Positions 25,006-34,164 are shown, counted from the first letter of the stretch. The stretch: DNA of 64,000 nucleotides from Beijerinckiaceae bacterium (GCA_027532775.1 JAPZTO010000001.1:682001-746000), one strand, 5' to 3'. The notes: generated by a model not told the origin, from the letters alone. A program made the numbers and translations.

Positions 25006-26454
25006 ATGCCAGCCATGGCCACCTTGCGCGAAATTACCGCCCGCCACGGGGTCGATGCGCGAGGCGGCTTCGCCGACCGCCGGCTGGTGCTCGAGGACGG
25101 CCGGATCCGCAGCATCGAGGCCATGCCGGAAGGCGCGGAGGATGTCGTTGTCCTCCCGGCCCTCGCCAATGCGCATGACCATGCCCGGCCACTCCGGACC
25201 AGCTCGATCGGTGGTTTCGGCAGGCCGTTGGAAATCTGGCTGCACCGGCTGGCGCTGATGGTGCCGGTCGATCCCTATCTTGCGGCCCTGGCGCCGCTCG
25301 CCCGGGCCGCTCTGGGCGGGCAGGGCAGCGTCATGGTCCATGCCACGCGGGCCATGGGACTGACCGACCTGCCGACGGAAGCCCGCGAGATTGCCCGCGC
25401 CGCCCGGGATGTCGGCGTGCGGATCGCCTACGGCATCGGCCTGCGCGACCAGAACCCGCTTGTCTATGGCGATCCTGCCGGCGTGCTGGCCGCGCTCGCC
25501 CCCGATGAACGCGAGGCGGTCAGCCAGCGTTTTCTCGGCCCCGTGCCGCCGATCCGCGAGCAACTGGCCCAGGTCGATGCGGTGGCCGAGGCGGTCGGCG
25601 GACCGATGATCGATGTGCAATACGGACCGAACGGACCGCAATGGTGCTCAGAAGCGATGTGGGAAGCCATCGCCGAGGCGTCGGCCCGCACGGGCCGGCG
25701 CGTGACGACCCATCTGTTCGAGACAAAATACCAGCGGGAATGGGCGGACCGGAACTATCCGGGCGGGCTGGTCCGGCGCTGGAAGGAAATCGGCCTTCTT
25801 TCGCCCCGGCTGACGCTCGCGCATTGCGTCTGGGCCCGTCCGGACGAACTGGACATGATTGCCGAGGCGGGGTGCATCATCACCACCAATGCCTCCTCGA
25901 ACCTGGCGCTGCGCTCGGGCATCGCGCCGGTTGCCGAGATGCTGCGGCGGGGCTGTCGTGTCGCGCTCGGCATTGACGGGCAGGCCTTCGACGAGGATGA
26001 CGATGCCTTGCGCGAGATGCGGCTGCTCTGGTCGCTCCATGCCGGCTGGGGCTTCGATACCGAGCTTGTCCCGTCGGATATCCTGCGGATGGCGCTGGAG
26101 AATGGCCGCATCGCCATTGGTGCGCCGGAAGGCGGCATGCTGAGCGAGGGCGCCGCCGCCGACCTCGTGCTGGTCGACCGGGCCGCGCTCGATGACGATG
26201 CCCTTATGCCTGTCGATCCGCTGGAGCTGATGTTCGCGCGGGCCAATCGCAGCCATATCCGCGAGGTGATCGTGGCCGGTCGCACCATCGTGAGCCGGGG
26301 GCGCGTGGTCGGCGTCGATCTCGACGCGGCGCATCGGGAACTCCGGGCGGCCTATCGCGCGGGCCTCGCCAGCCGCCAGGGTTTCGCGGCCGCCCTGCCC
26401 GCTTTCGAGGCGGCCGTGCGCGGGCATTACCTGCAGCGTCTCGGATGCTGCTGA
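25006..26454 (+). CDS. TRZ/ATZ-type amidohydrolase
   Basis: 482-residue amidohydrolase-superfamily TIM barrel. Metal sites: NAHDHARPL (His57, His59), THLFETKYQ, TLAHCVWARPDE and the aspartate of ALGIDGQAFDEDDD. The pattern places it in the subtype III deaminase/chlorohydrolase group (TrzA, AtzA/B, SsnA, guanine deaminase relatives), which removes ammonia or another leaving group from nitrogen heterocycles using one metal. ATG 25006 follows GAGAGGAGG at close spacing; ATG 25015 is an alternative. A typical small beta-sandwich domain is split between both ends. Four bases separate it from the next gene. Exact substrate unknown. Confidence 0.87.
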   Translation: MPAMATLREITARHGVDARGGFADRRLVLEDGRIRSIEAMPEGAEDVVVLPALANAHDHARPLRTSSIGGFGRPLEIWLHRLALMVPVDPYLAALAPLARAALGGQGSVMVHATRAMGLTDLPTEAREIARAARDVGVRIAYGIGLRDQNPLVYGDPAGVLAALAPDEREAVSQRFLGPVPPIREQLAQVDAVAEAVGGPMIDVQYGPNGPQWCSEAMWEAIAEASARTGRRVTTHLFETKYQREWADRNYPGGLVRRWKEIGLLSPRLTLAHCVWARPDELDMIAEAGCIITTNASSNLALRSGIAPVAEMLRRGCRVALGIDGQAFDEDDDALREMRLLWSLHAGWGFDTELVPSDILRMALENGRIAIGAPEGGMLSEGAAADLVLVDRAALDDDALMPVDPLELMFARANRSHIREVIVAGRTIVSRGRVVGVDLDAAHRELRAAYRAGLASRQGFAAALPAFEAAVRGHYLQRLGCC

Positions 26455-26458
26455 GCCG

Positions 26459-27484
26459 ATGCTGTTCCTGGGCGAGGCCGACATCGAGGCGCTGATCACC
26501 CTGCCCGACGCGCTCGCCTGTGCGGCGATGGCCTACCGGCTCCATGCCACAGGAAATGCTGCCGCGCCGGTCCGTGGCGATCTCCGCCATGGCGATCCGA
26601 AAGCCGGTTGCCTGATGCTGGGCGGCGCGCGCGGCGCCGAGGCGCTGACCATCAAGAGCAACGTCCATGCCTATCCGGACGGGCCGGAGGCGCCGCGCCT
26701 CTGGGGCAGCCTGCTGATCCTCTGGGACTGGCGGCGGGCGGAGCCGCGCGCGTTGCTGGCGGCGCGGGCCTTCAACGAGCATCGGACGGCCGCAGGTTTC
26801 GCCCTGGGGGCCGACCGGCTTGCCGCGCCCGATGCCGGCATCCTCGCCCTGTTCGGTGCCGGCAAGAGTGCTCCGCTGGCGCTGCGCTATCTCAAGGCTG
26901 TGCGGCCCTCGATCCGCGAGATCCGGCTGGCAGGGCGATCGCCCGGACGCGTCGAGGCGCTGGCGGCGCAGGCTGCGCTCTGGCCCGACCTCGCCGATAC
27001 CCGGATCCTCTGCGCGGCCTCGCCTGAGGCGGCGGTTGCGGGTGCGGATATCATTGCCACGGTAACGACGTCCGACCGGCCGGTCTTTCCCGGCGAAGCG
27101 GTGAAGCCCGGCGCCAGTATCGTGCTGGGCGGCGCCAATCGCCCCGATGCCCGCGAGGCCGATGACGCGCTGATGCGGCGCGCCGATCTCTATGTCGATG
27201 CCCGGCCGGGCGCGGCGGAGAAGGCCGGCGATATCCGGCTCGCCCTGGCCAGCGGCGCGCTGGTTCCGGAGCGGATCCGCGCCGAGATCGGCGCCGTACC
27301 CCAGGGCGGGTTGCCGCTTTCGGCGGGCAGCGATGTCCGCGTCTTCAAGTCGATGGGCCTTGCCATCCAGGATGTGGTGCTGGCCGAGCATCTTGCCGCG
27401 CGGGCCGAGGCGGAGGGGCGCGGCCTGCGGCTCGATCTTGCGACAGGGAAGGCCCTTGTGAACAGGAAGGCCCTTGCCTCATGA
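26459..27484 (+). CDS. Ornithine cyclodeaminase/mu-crystallin family protein
   Basis: 341 residues, ATG at 26459. The N-terminal OCD domain opens MLFLGEADIEALITLPDAL, with the usual KSNVHAYPDG and RAFNEHRTAAG strands. A Rossmann domain follows with ILALFGAGKSAPLAL (about 130), then TVTTSDRPVFPGEAVKPG and LGGANRPDAREAD. Members are ornithine cyclodeaminases, alanine dehydrogenases, ketimine or pyrroline-2-carboxylate reductases and tauropine-like enzymes. Within the operon it is tightly placed between two amidohydrolases (4-base gap, then ATGA overlap). A role as imine reductase or amino-acid deaminase on the opened product is plausible but unproved. Confidence 0.88.
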   Translation: MLFLGEADIEALITLPDALACAAMAYRLHATGNAAAPVRGDLRHGDPKAGCLMLGGARGAEALTIKSNVHAYPDGPEAPRLWGSLLILWDWRRAEPRALLAARAFNEHRTAAGFALGADRLAAPDAGILALFGAGKSAPLALRYLKAVRPSIREIRLAGRSPGRVEALAAQAALWPDLADTRILCAASPEAAVAGADIIATVTTSDRPVFPGEAVKPGASIVLGGANRPDAREADDALMRRADLYVDARPGAAEKAGDIRLALASGALVPERIRAEIGAVPQGGLPLSAGSDVRVFKSMGLAIQDVVLAEHLAARAEAEGRGLRLDLATGKALVNRKALAS

Positions 27485-28932
27485 CGGGCGGAACGCTGCT
27501 GATCAGGCAGGCCATGATCCTGACGCTCGATGCCGGCGACCGGATTTTCGATTGCTGCGACATCCTGATCCGCGACGGGGTGATCGAGGCCGTCGGCATG
27601 GTGCCTGCCGAGGCGAATGCAATGGCGGATCGGGTGATCGAGGCGCGCGGCATGCTGGCCGTGCCCGGGCTGGTGAACGCGCATATGCATTCACAATCCG
27701 GCACGATGGCCGGGTTCGGCGACCGGCTCAGCCATCCGGCTTTCATGTGGCTGACGCAGGCCCATACCTCCCGCCGGACGCCGGAGGAGATCCGCCTCGC
27801 CGTCTTGCTCTGCGCCGCGCAGATGCTGCAGAGCGGCACGACGGCGGCGATCGACCATTTCCCCGGCCAACGCTTCACGCTGGCGGAAATGGATGCCGTG
27901 CTCACCGCCTGGGCGGAGACGGGCATGCGGGTGACGCTCGGCATGCGGTTCTTCGACGGCGCGTTCAGCGACATCGTGCCCGCCGGGGCCGGGTTGCCAC
28001 CAGAGCTTTCCGCTGCTGCAGCCTCGGTGGACATTCTCCAGCCGCATCCCCTCGCGGCGTTGCGCGAGGAGATGCCGGACATCATCCGCCGCTGGCATGG
28101 CCATGCGGGCCGGATCGGCGTCTTTCCGGCGCCCTCCAACCCGGACCGGTGCAGCGACGAGGCACTGGTCTTCTGCGCCGAACTCGCGGAACAGCATGAT
28201 CTCGGCATCCATACCCATCTTCTCGAAACGCGGGCACAGGCCGAGATCGCCGCGCGGCGCTACGGCACCACCACGGTCGAGCATCTCGACCGGCTCGGAG
28301 TACTGTCCGGCCGGTGGTCCTGCGCGCATTGCATCTGGCTGAACGATGACGATATCGCGCGGATGGCCAGGCATGGCGTGGTGGCTGTTCATAATCCGGA
28401 GAGCAATGCCCGGATCGGCGCCGGCCGGATGCGCACGCCGGACCTGCTTGCGGCAGGCGTGCCCATTGCGCTCGGCACGGATGGTTCCGGCGCCAATGAC
28501 AACCTGATCCTGCAGGAAGCGATGCGTGCCGCCGCTCTGCTGCATCGCGCCGATCTGCCGGATCGCGCGCGCTGGGTCAGTGCGCGGGACGCGCTGCGTA
28601 TGGCGACGGAAGGCGGGGCGAAAGCGCTGCGCCGCGACGGCGAGATCGGAGTGCTGGCGCCGGGATTCCGGGCCGATCTCGCGCTTTACCGGCTCGACCA
28701 TCCGTGGTGGGTGCCGGTGAATGATCCCGTCGCGCAGATGGTCTTCGCCGAAACCGGCGCGGCGGTCTCGCATGTGCTGGTCGATGGCCATCTGCTTGTC
28801 GAGGACGGAAAGATCATTGCCTTCGATGCCGCCGGCGCATTGGCCGAGATCAGCGACCGGATCGACAGCATGAAGCGGCGCAATGCCGATCTCTTCGCCA
28901 TGGCCGAAGCAATTGCGAGGGCCGTCCCGTGA
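27481..28932 (+). CDS. TRZ/ATZ/8-oxoguanine-deaminase-like amidohydrolase
   Basis: 483-residue subtype III amidohydrolase. Ligands: NAHMHSQSG (His68, His70), GIHTHLLET, SCAHCIWLND and LGTDGSGANDN. The HTHLLET and AHCIWL strands resemble the SsnA/8-oxoguanine deaminase/S-adenosylhomocysteine deaminase/AtzB group. The start codon overlaps the OCD-family stop (ATGA) and its own stop overlaps the next start (GTGA), so three enzymes are made by coupled translation. Only distantly similar to the amidohydrolase at 25006, so the operon encodes two different deaminase-type steps. Substrate unknown. Confidence 0.88.
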   Translation: MTGGTLLIRQAMILTLDAGDRIFDCCDILIRDGVIEAVGMVPAEANAMADRVIEARGMLAVPGLVNAHMHSQSGTMAGFGDRLSHPAFMWLTQAHTSRRTPEEIRLAVLLCAAQMLQSGTTAAIDHFPGQRFTLAEMDAVLTAWAETGMRVTLGMRFFDGAFSDIVPAGAGLPPELSAAAASVDILQPHPLAALREEMPDIIRRWHGHAGRIGVFPAPSNPDRCSDEALVFCAELAEQHDLGIHTHLLETRAQAEIAARRYGTTTVEHLDRLGVLSGRWSCAHCIWLNDDDIARMARHGVVAVHNPESNARIGAGRMRTPDLLAAGVPIALGTDGSGANDNLILQEAMRAAALLHRADLPDRARWVSARDALRMATEGGAKALRRDGEIGVLAPGFRADLALYRLDHPWWVPVNDPVAQMVFAETGAAVSHVLVDGHLLVEDGKIIAFDAAGALAEISDRIDSMKRRNADLFAMAEAIARAVP

Positions 28933-30302
28933 CAGGCGGTCTCGTCGATCTCGTTCTGGCCGGAGGCACCCTCGTGACGCCAGAGGGGCTGAAGCCCGGC
29001 GCCGTTGCCGTGCAGGACGGGCGGATCGTCGCCATCGGCAACGACGCGGCGATGCCGCCGGCCCGCGAGGTCGTCGATACCGCGGGGTGCCATGTCATTC
29101 CCGGCGCGATCGACGTTCATGTCCATTTCCGCGAGCCGGGCTTTTCCTACAAGGAGACCTGGGCCAGCGCCACGCAGGCCGCTGCCATTGGTGGGGTGAC
29201 CACCGTGTTCGACATGCCGAACACCAACCCGCCCACGGCCGATGCCTCGGCTGTCCGTGCCAAGCTGGCGCTCGCTTCGGCGCAGGCTTTCGTCGATTTC
29301 GGCGTCTATGGCTATATCGGCGATAACAATCTCGACCAGCTTGCGCCGATGGCCGAGGCCGGGTCGGTGGCGTTCAAGCTCTATCTCGGCAGTGACAACC
29401 CGCTGGTGCCGTGCCCGAATGACGGTGCTGTGCTCGATGCGCTGGCCATCCTCGCGGAACTTGGCATCCGCTGCACCGTTCATGCCGAGAACACGCCGAT
29501 CCTCGCCTGGCGCGGTGCGAAACTGAAGGCTGCCGGCCGGCATGACCTCGCTGCCCATCTCGAGCAACATGCCGATATCGCCACGGTGGAGGCAGTGTCG
29601 CGGATCGCGCTGTTCTCGGAATGGACAGGCTGCCCGATCCATATCGCGCACGAGAATTGCCGGCATTCCCTGCCCCTGATCGCCGCCGCCAAGATGCGGG
29701 GGGTCAACATCACCGCCGAAACCTGCCCGCATTATCTCTATCTGAGCATGGAGGACGCCCCACGTGCCGGCGGTTCCGCGCTGCGGGTCAAGCCGCCGGT
29801 GCGGGAAGCCGGGCATGCCGGCCCGCTCTGGGATGCGCTGGCGAGCGGGGTGATCGACATGATCTCGACCGACCATGCCCCCCATGCCCCGGCGGAAAAG
29901 AAGCGCGCCTCGATCTGGGATGTGGCGCCGGGCTTTCCCGGGGTCGAGACCTCGATGCGACTGATGCTGACGGCCGTGCATGACGGCCGGATCACCCTGC
30001 CGGATTATGTGCGGATAGCCTGCGAGGCGCCGGCGCGCGCGTTCGGCCTTTTCCCGCAAAAGGGCAGCCTGCAGCCCGGCGCGGATGCCGATCTCGTGGT
30101 GATCGACATGAACCGGGAGGGCGTGATCCGCGGCGGGGACCTGCATTCGCTCGGGAATGTGACGCCTTTCGAAGGCTTCCGGACGCGCGGCCTGCCGGTC
30201 ATGACCTTCCTGCGCGGGACGCTGGTGGCAAAGGACGGGCAGATTGTCGCGCCGCCGGGCCTTGGGCGCCCGGTGCGGCCCCGGCGCCTCAGGGCCGGAT
30301 GA
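28929..30302 (+). CDS. Dihydroorotase/allantoinase-like cyclic amidohydrolase 2
   Basis: 457 residues from GTG at 28929, which overlaps the previous stop (GTGA). All metal ligands are present: His64/His66 in DVHVHFREPG, Lys150 in VAFKLYLGS, VHAENT, IHIAHEN and Asp315 in STDHAPH. It is a clear paralogue of the enzyme at 20796, keeping for example DVHVHFREPG, DMPNT/EMPNT and VTPFEG/ITPFEG, but it differs in the loop after the lysine (SDNPLVPCPND against NTFGNLPSPST), a region that shapes the substrate pocket. Its end overlaps the convergent DUF1850 gene by 14 bases. Last gene of the operon. Confidence 0.9.
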   Translation: MTGGLVDLVLAGGTLVTPEGLKPGAVAVQDGRIVAIGNDAAMPPAREVVDTAGCHVIPGAIDVHVHFREPGFSYKETWASATQAAAIGGVTTVFDMPNTNPPTADASAVRAKLALASAQAFVDFGVYGYIGDNNLDQLAPMAEAGSVAFKLYLGSDNPLVPCPNDGAVLDALAILAELGIRCTVHAENTPILAWRGAKLKAAGRHDLAAHLEQHADIATVEAVSRIALFSEWTGCPIHIAHENCRHSLPLIAAAKMRGVNITAETCPHYLYLSMEDAPRAGGSALRVKPPVREAGHAGPLWDALASGVIDMISTDHAPHAPAEKKRASIWDVAPGFPGVETSMRLMLTAVHDGRITLPDYVRIACEAPARAFGLFPQKGSLQPGADADLVVIDMNREGVIRGGDLHSLGNVTPFEGFRTRGLPVMTFLRGTLVAKDGQIVAPPGLGRPVRPRRLRAG

Positions 30303-30660
30303 ACGGCGGGCATGGCTCGACCTGAACGGGCCCGGCCGCCTTCTCGCCGAGGGTCCGGCATTGGCCTGCCGCGCAGAGACGCCAGCCCGATCCGGTTGCG
30401 CCCGAGGCGGCCAGCATGAGCCGGCTCTCGATGCGCTGGGGGTGCCAGACATACCAGCCCTCGACGCGGCGCGCTTCCGGAGGCGGTTCCATGCCGGCGC
30501 CGGAGCCCTTCACGCGGGCCTGTTCAAGCACGAGGCGGGGGCCCTCGACGCGCCAGCTTTCCTCCCACTCGACCTTCTCGACCGAATGCGTCCAACCCAG
30601 CGTAAAGAGCGGCGCCGCGAGGGCGAGGACCTTCCCCGAAACCAGCAGGCAGGCGCTCAT
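30289..30660 (-). CDS. DUF1850 protein associated with TAXI TRAP transporters
   Basis: 123-residue protein with an N-terminal hydrophobic/signal segment (MSACLLVSGKVLALAAP) and the DUF1850 hallmark WTHSVEKVEWEESWRV, then EGWYVWHP. DUF1850 proteins are regularly encoded beside the fused permease of TAXI-type TRAP importers, as here: ten bases after the permease stop. Probably exported or membrane-tethered, function unknown. The last 14 bases overlap the 3' end of the cyclic amidohydrolase on the other strand. Confidence 0.85.
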   Translation of the reverse strand: MSACLLVSGKVLALAAPLFTLGWTHSVEKVEWEESWRVEGPRLVLEQARVKGSGAGMEPPPEARRVEGWYVWHPQRIESRLMLAASGATGSGWRLCAAGQCRTLGEKAAGPVQVEPCPPFIRP

Positions 30661-30670
30661 GGCGCGCCCG

Positions 30671-32956
30671 TCATGCCGGAAGGGCGCGTCTCTGGCGCCC
30701 GCGCCAGAGATGATGACCGATGACGAAAACAGCCAGCGCCAGTCCGATCTCGTCAGTCAGCGGCACGGCTGCCACCAGCAGTGCGGCTGCCGCGACGGCG
30801 AGCAGGCGTTCCCAGGCGGCCATGGCGTGTTGGAGAAAGCCGGTAAAGGCTGCCCCCCACAGGATGATGGCGAGCGTGGCCTTGATGACGATCCAGGCCA
30901 CGGCCAGCGCATATCCTGTTCCCGCGAGGCCCTTGACGGGCTGGAGCATCAGGCTCGGATCATAGACGGCCATGAACGGGATCACGAAGCCGGGCAGCGC
31001 GATCTTCACCGCCTGGATGCCGATCTTCATCCCGCTTTCCTTCGCGATCGGCGCGGCCGCAAAGGCCGCGAGCGCAACCGGCGGTGTGAGATCCGCCATG
31101 ATGCCGAAATAGAAGACGAACATGTGGCTGACGATCAGCGGCACGCCCAGTTCGAGCAGGATCGGCGCGGCCAGCGACGAGGTGATGATATAGTTCGGAA
31201 TGGTGGGGATGCCCATACCGAGGATCAGGCTGAAGACCATGGTGAGCAGCAGGGCGAGGAACATGCTGCTCTTGCCGATGCCGATCAGCCAGCTGCCGAA
31301 GATGGTGCCGATGCCGGTCAACGTCATCGTGCCGATGACAATGCCGACCACCGCGCAGGCGAGCCCGACCGGCAGGGCCTGACGGGCTCCGTCCGCCAGT
31401 GCCACCACGCATTGATCGAGCACGGCCCGCCCGGACTGGCCACGGAAGAGGTTCCAGATCACGAGGGCCAGTACCACCATGACCACGGCGGCCATGCTGT
31501 AGGCCATCGAGGCTGCCGCCAGCAGGGCAAAGCCGATCCAGAAGACAAGCCGGAGCGCCAGCGTGCCGAAACCCATGACGATGGCCGAGCCGAGGATCAT
31601 CGCCACGGTGAGCGCGAGGCCGATGGCACCGGCGAAGATGGGCGTGTAGCCGCCGAAAAGCAGATAGACGAGCACACCGAGCGGGGCGAGCAGGAACCAT
31701 TTCTTGCGCAGTTCCTCGCGGGCGCTGGGCAGCTGGTCCTTCGGGACACCGACAAGGCCGAGGCGCAGCGATTCCAGATGAACGGCCCAGTAGCAGGCCA
31801 GGAAATACAGCATGGCCGGGATGATCGCCGCCTCGACGATCTTGGAATAGGGCACATCGATCGTCTCGGCCATGATGAAGGCCACGGCCCCCATGACCGG
31901 CGGCATGATCTGCCCGCCCATGGACGAGGTGGCCTCGACGCCGCCGGCAAAGGCGCTGTTGAAGCCCGAGCGCTTCATCAGCGGAATGGTGAACTGACCG
32001 GAGGCGACGACATTCGCCACGCCGGAACCGGAGACGGTGCCCATCAGCGCGGAAGAGGCCACGCAGACCTTGCCGGGCCCGCCGCGCTGGCCGCCGAACA
32101 GCGCCATCGAGAGATCGTTGAAGAAGTCGATGACACCGGCTCTTTCCATGAAGGCGCCGAACAGGATGAACAGGAAAATGAAGGTGGCCGAAACAAGCGT
32201 CGGCGTGGCGTAGATGCCCTCCGTGCCATAGGCCATGTGCTCGATCACCTGCTCGAAGGCGTAGCCGCGATGGTCGAACGGGGCCGGCAGCATCTGCCCG
32301 AACAGGCAATAGGCGAGGAAGATGCCCGCGACGATGGGGAGCGCGACGCCCATCACCCGCCAGATCAGCAGGAACAGGATGCCGAGCGCGGTCACGCCGA
32401 TCCACAGCTCGCGATGGGTGATGTCCCCGGCGCGGTTCACCAGCACTTCGTAGAAATGCCAGTGGAAGACCCCGACGCCGAACCCGGCCAGGCCGATGGC
32501 CCACCAGAGCACCCGCTCCCAGGCATGGGTGGAGCGATGAATGGCCAGCATGCCGCCTGCGACGAGGCAGAGAAAGGCGACATGCAGCGTCCGGATCACC
32601 TGGTTCGGCAGGCTACCGTTGAAGCGCTGCACGAGGATGAGCGCGACCAGAAGGGTCGTGAAAGCCACCCAACCGGACAGGCTGGCCCGGCCGTTCACAC
32701 TGCGGAAAACGAGCAGGCCGGCCCAGGCAACGAAGACGCCATCCAGCACATGAATGGCCGTCATCGCGCCAAGGATCGGCTTGTCCAGCGGCACACCGAA
32801 GGCTGTCACGATCTGGAAGGCGGAAAAGGCCACCGCGATCCAGAACAGGACCATGGCCGCCCGGCCCTCGCCGAAATTGTCCGGAAGCCCGTGTTCCGGA
32901 TCGACGACCGCGCCCGGGGCGGAGGGCTGATGGTCATGCGGAAGCGCTTGCGCCAT
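30671..32956 (-). CDS. TRAP transporter fused 4TM/12TM permease (TAXI type)
   Basis: 761-residue polytopic membrane protein in which the small (DctQ-like) and large (DctM-like) TRAP subunits are fused, the arrangement of TAXI systems. The N-terminal cytosolic stretch (MAQALPHDHQPSA) is followed by the Q-like helices, then the M domain with GTVSGSGVANVVASGQFTIPLMKRSG, EATSSMGGQIMPPVMGAVAF and later GMGIPTIPNYIITSS, signatures of DctM-type sodium-coupled transport. Encoded 107 bases downstream of its binding protein and upstream of DUF1850. Confidence 0.95.
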   Translation of the reverse strand: MAQALPHDHQPSAPGAVVDPEHGLPDNFGEGRAAMVLFWIAVAFSAFQIVTAFGVPLDKPILGAMTAIHVLDGVFVAWAGLLVFRSVNGRASLSGWVAFTTLLVALILVQRFNGSLPNQVIRTLHVAFLCLVAGGMLAIHRSTHAWERVLWWAIGLAGFGVGVFHWHFYEVLVNRAGDITHRELWIGVTALGILFLLIWRVMGVALPIVAGIFLAYCLFGQMLPAPFDHRGYAFEQVIEHMAYGTEGIYATPTLVSATFIFLFILFGAFMERAGVIDFFNDLSMALFGGQRGGPGKVCVASSALMGTVSGSGVANVVASGQFTIPLMKRSGFNSAFAGGVEATSSMGGQIMPPVMGAVAFIMAETIDVPYSKIVEAAIIPAMLYFLACYWAVHLESLRLGLVGVPKDQLPSAREELRKKWFLLAPLGVLVYLLFGGYTPIFAGAIGLALTVAMILGSAIVMGFGTLALRLVFWIGFALLAAASMAYSMAAVVMVVLALVIWNLFRGQSGRAVLDQCVVALADGARQALPVGLACAVVGIVIGTMTLTGIGTIFGSWLIGIGKSSMFLALLLTMVFSLILGMGIPTIPNYIITSSLAAPILLELGVPLIVSHMFVFYFGIMADLTPPVALAAFAAAPIAKESGMKIGIQAVKIALPGFVIPFMAVYDPSLMLQPVKGLAGTGYALAVAWIVIKATLAIILWGAAFTGFLQHAMAAWERLLAVAAAALLVAAVPLTDEIGLALAVFVIGHHLWRGRQRRALPA

Positions 32957-33063
32957 GGCGGTCCCTGTTCATCTCGAAGGGGCTGGAAGAAGGTTCAAGC
33001 AGGGCAGGAAACCGCTGGCCTGTCTGGCCTGCGGTTCCCCATGCGCCGTGCCGGTGCGGAGGT

Positions 33064-34029
33064 TCAGTTGGTCGCCGGAACCTTGATGCCCTTCTCCGCG
33101 AAGTACCTCGCCGCGCCCGGATGAACGGGAATCGTCATGCCATCCATCGCATTCTCGACCCGGATCGACCGGCCCGCCGCATGGGCGGCGGCAATGGTCG
33201 GCAGGTTCTCGAAAATGGCCTTGGTCATCTCGTAGACCAGCTTTTCCGACACGCCTTCATGCGTGACGAGATAGTTCATCACAGCGGCGGTGCTGACAGG
33301 GCTGGTCTGCCCGGTATAGGTGTTCGGCGGAATCGCGCCCTGGATGAACGGAGGGCCAGCCTTGTCGATCAGGCTCGGCGGCACTTCCACCATGACAATC
33401 TCGACCGAGGTCGAGAGATCGCGGATCGAGGCCACGCCGAGGCCGGCGGATTGCAGCGTTGCATCAAGCTGGCGGTTCTTCATCAGCTCGACCGAATCGC
33501 CGAAGGGGAGATACTCGACCTTGCCCAGATCCTTGTAGGACAGGCCGGCGGCGGCGAGAATCGCCCGCGCGTTCAGTTCCGTCCCGGATTTCGGGGCGCC
33601 GACCGAGAGCCGCTTGCCCTTCAGATCCGCCAGCGTCTTGATGCCCGATTCCTTGGAGGCGACGATCTGGATGTAGTTCGGATAGATCGCGGCGATGCCG
33701 CGCAGCTTCTTCAGCGGCGCCGGGAAGCCGGCATCGGCCTCGCCCTTCCAGGCGGAAATGACCGAATCGCCCAATGTGAATGCGATCTCGCCCTTGCCCT
33801 GCTGGAGCAGGTTGAGGTTCTCCACGGAGGCCTTGGTCGCCTGAACGCTCGGGCGGGCACCGGCGATCTTCTCGCCGAACAGCTTCGACATGCCGACGCC
33901 CATCGGGTAATAGACGCCGGATGTGCCCCCGGTCAGAACGTTGATGAAGTCCGCCCGGGCGATACCCGGTGCCATCATGGCGGCTGCGGCCATGGCCGCG
34001 AGGATCGTCTTGCGCATCGGAAATGTCAT
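33064..34029 (-). CDS. TAXI-family TRAP substrate-binding protein
   Basis: 321 residues. ATG at 34029 is supported by GGAGAAA seven bases ahead; ATG 34017 is an alternative. A Sec signal (MRKTILAAMAAAAMMAPG) ends at ARA-D. The mature part begins FINVLTGGTSGVYYPMGVGMSK, the glycine-rich start typical of TAXI proteins, and includes IQIVASKESGIKTLADLKG and KGKRLSVGAPKSGTE. Ligand unknown; characterised relatives bind glutamate, oxo acids or other small acids. First gene of binding protein-permease-DUF1850. It is divergent from the TlpA-like gene. Confidence 0.95.
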   Translation of the reverse strand: MTFPMRKTILAAMAAAAMMAPGIARADFINVLTGGTSGVYYPMGVGMSKLFGEKIAGARPSVQATKASVENLNLLQQGKGEIAFTLGDSVISAWKGEADAGFPAPLKKLRGIAAIYPNYIQIVASKESGIKTLADLKGKRLSVGAPKSGTELNARAILAAAGLSYKDLGKVEYLPFGDSVELMKNRQLDATLQSAGLGVASIRDLSTSVEIVMVEVPPSLIDKAGPPFIQGAIPPNTYTGQTSPVSTAAVMNYLVTHEGVSEKLVYEMTKAIFENLPTIAAAHAAGRSIRVENAMDGMTIPVHPGAARYFAEKGIKVPATN

Positions 34030-34134
34030 GCCGTTTCTCCACCCATTCTTGTTGCGCCATTCTCATGCGGTAGCGCATCTTTCCTGAATGCCACAGGCGT
34101 GACGCGGTTGCAATGGGTGTTTCCCCTCGGCTTA

Positions 34135-34164
34135 TTGGCAAACACTTGTTTTCGTTGGTTATTT
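34135..34164 (+). promoter_or_regulatory. Possible promoter of the TlpA-like gene
   Basis: TTGGCA (34135-34140) and TTATTT (34159-34164), 18 bases apart, in an AT-rich patch 28 bases before the ATG at 34192. The rest of the 162-base divergent gap holds a short dyad ATGCG-GTAG-CGCAT near 34065-34079 and nothing else recognised. Confidence 0.35.

Noticed and set aside
22918-25641. 907-codon open frame on the minus strand
   Set aside because: Covers the ABC, binding-protein and amidohydrolase genes on the opposite strand; composition is His/Asp/Arg-rich shadow sequence without motifs.
30416-33124. 902-codon open frame on the plus strand
   Set aside because: Antisense to the TRAP fused permease and DUF1850 genes; highly charged low-complexity translation, typical of reverse frames of membrane proteins.
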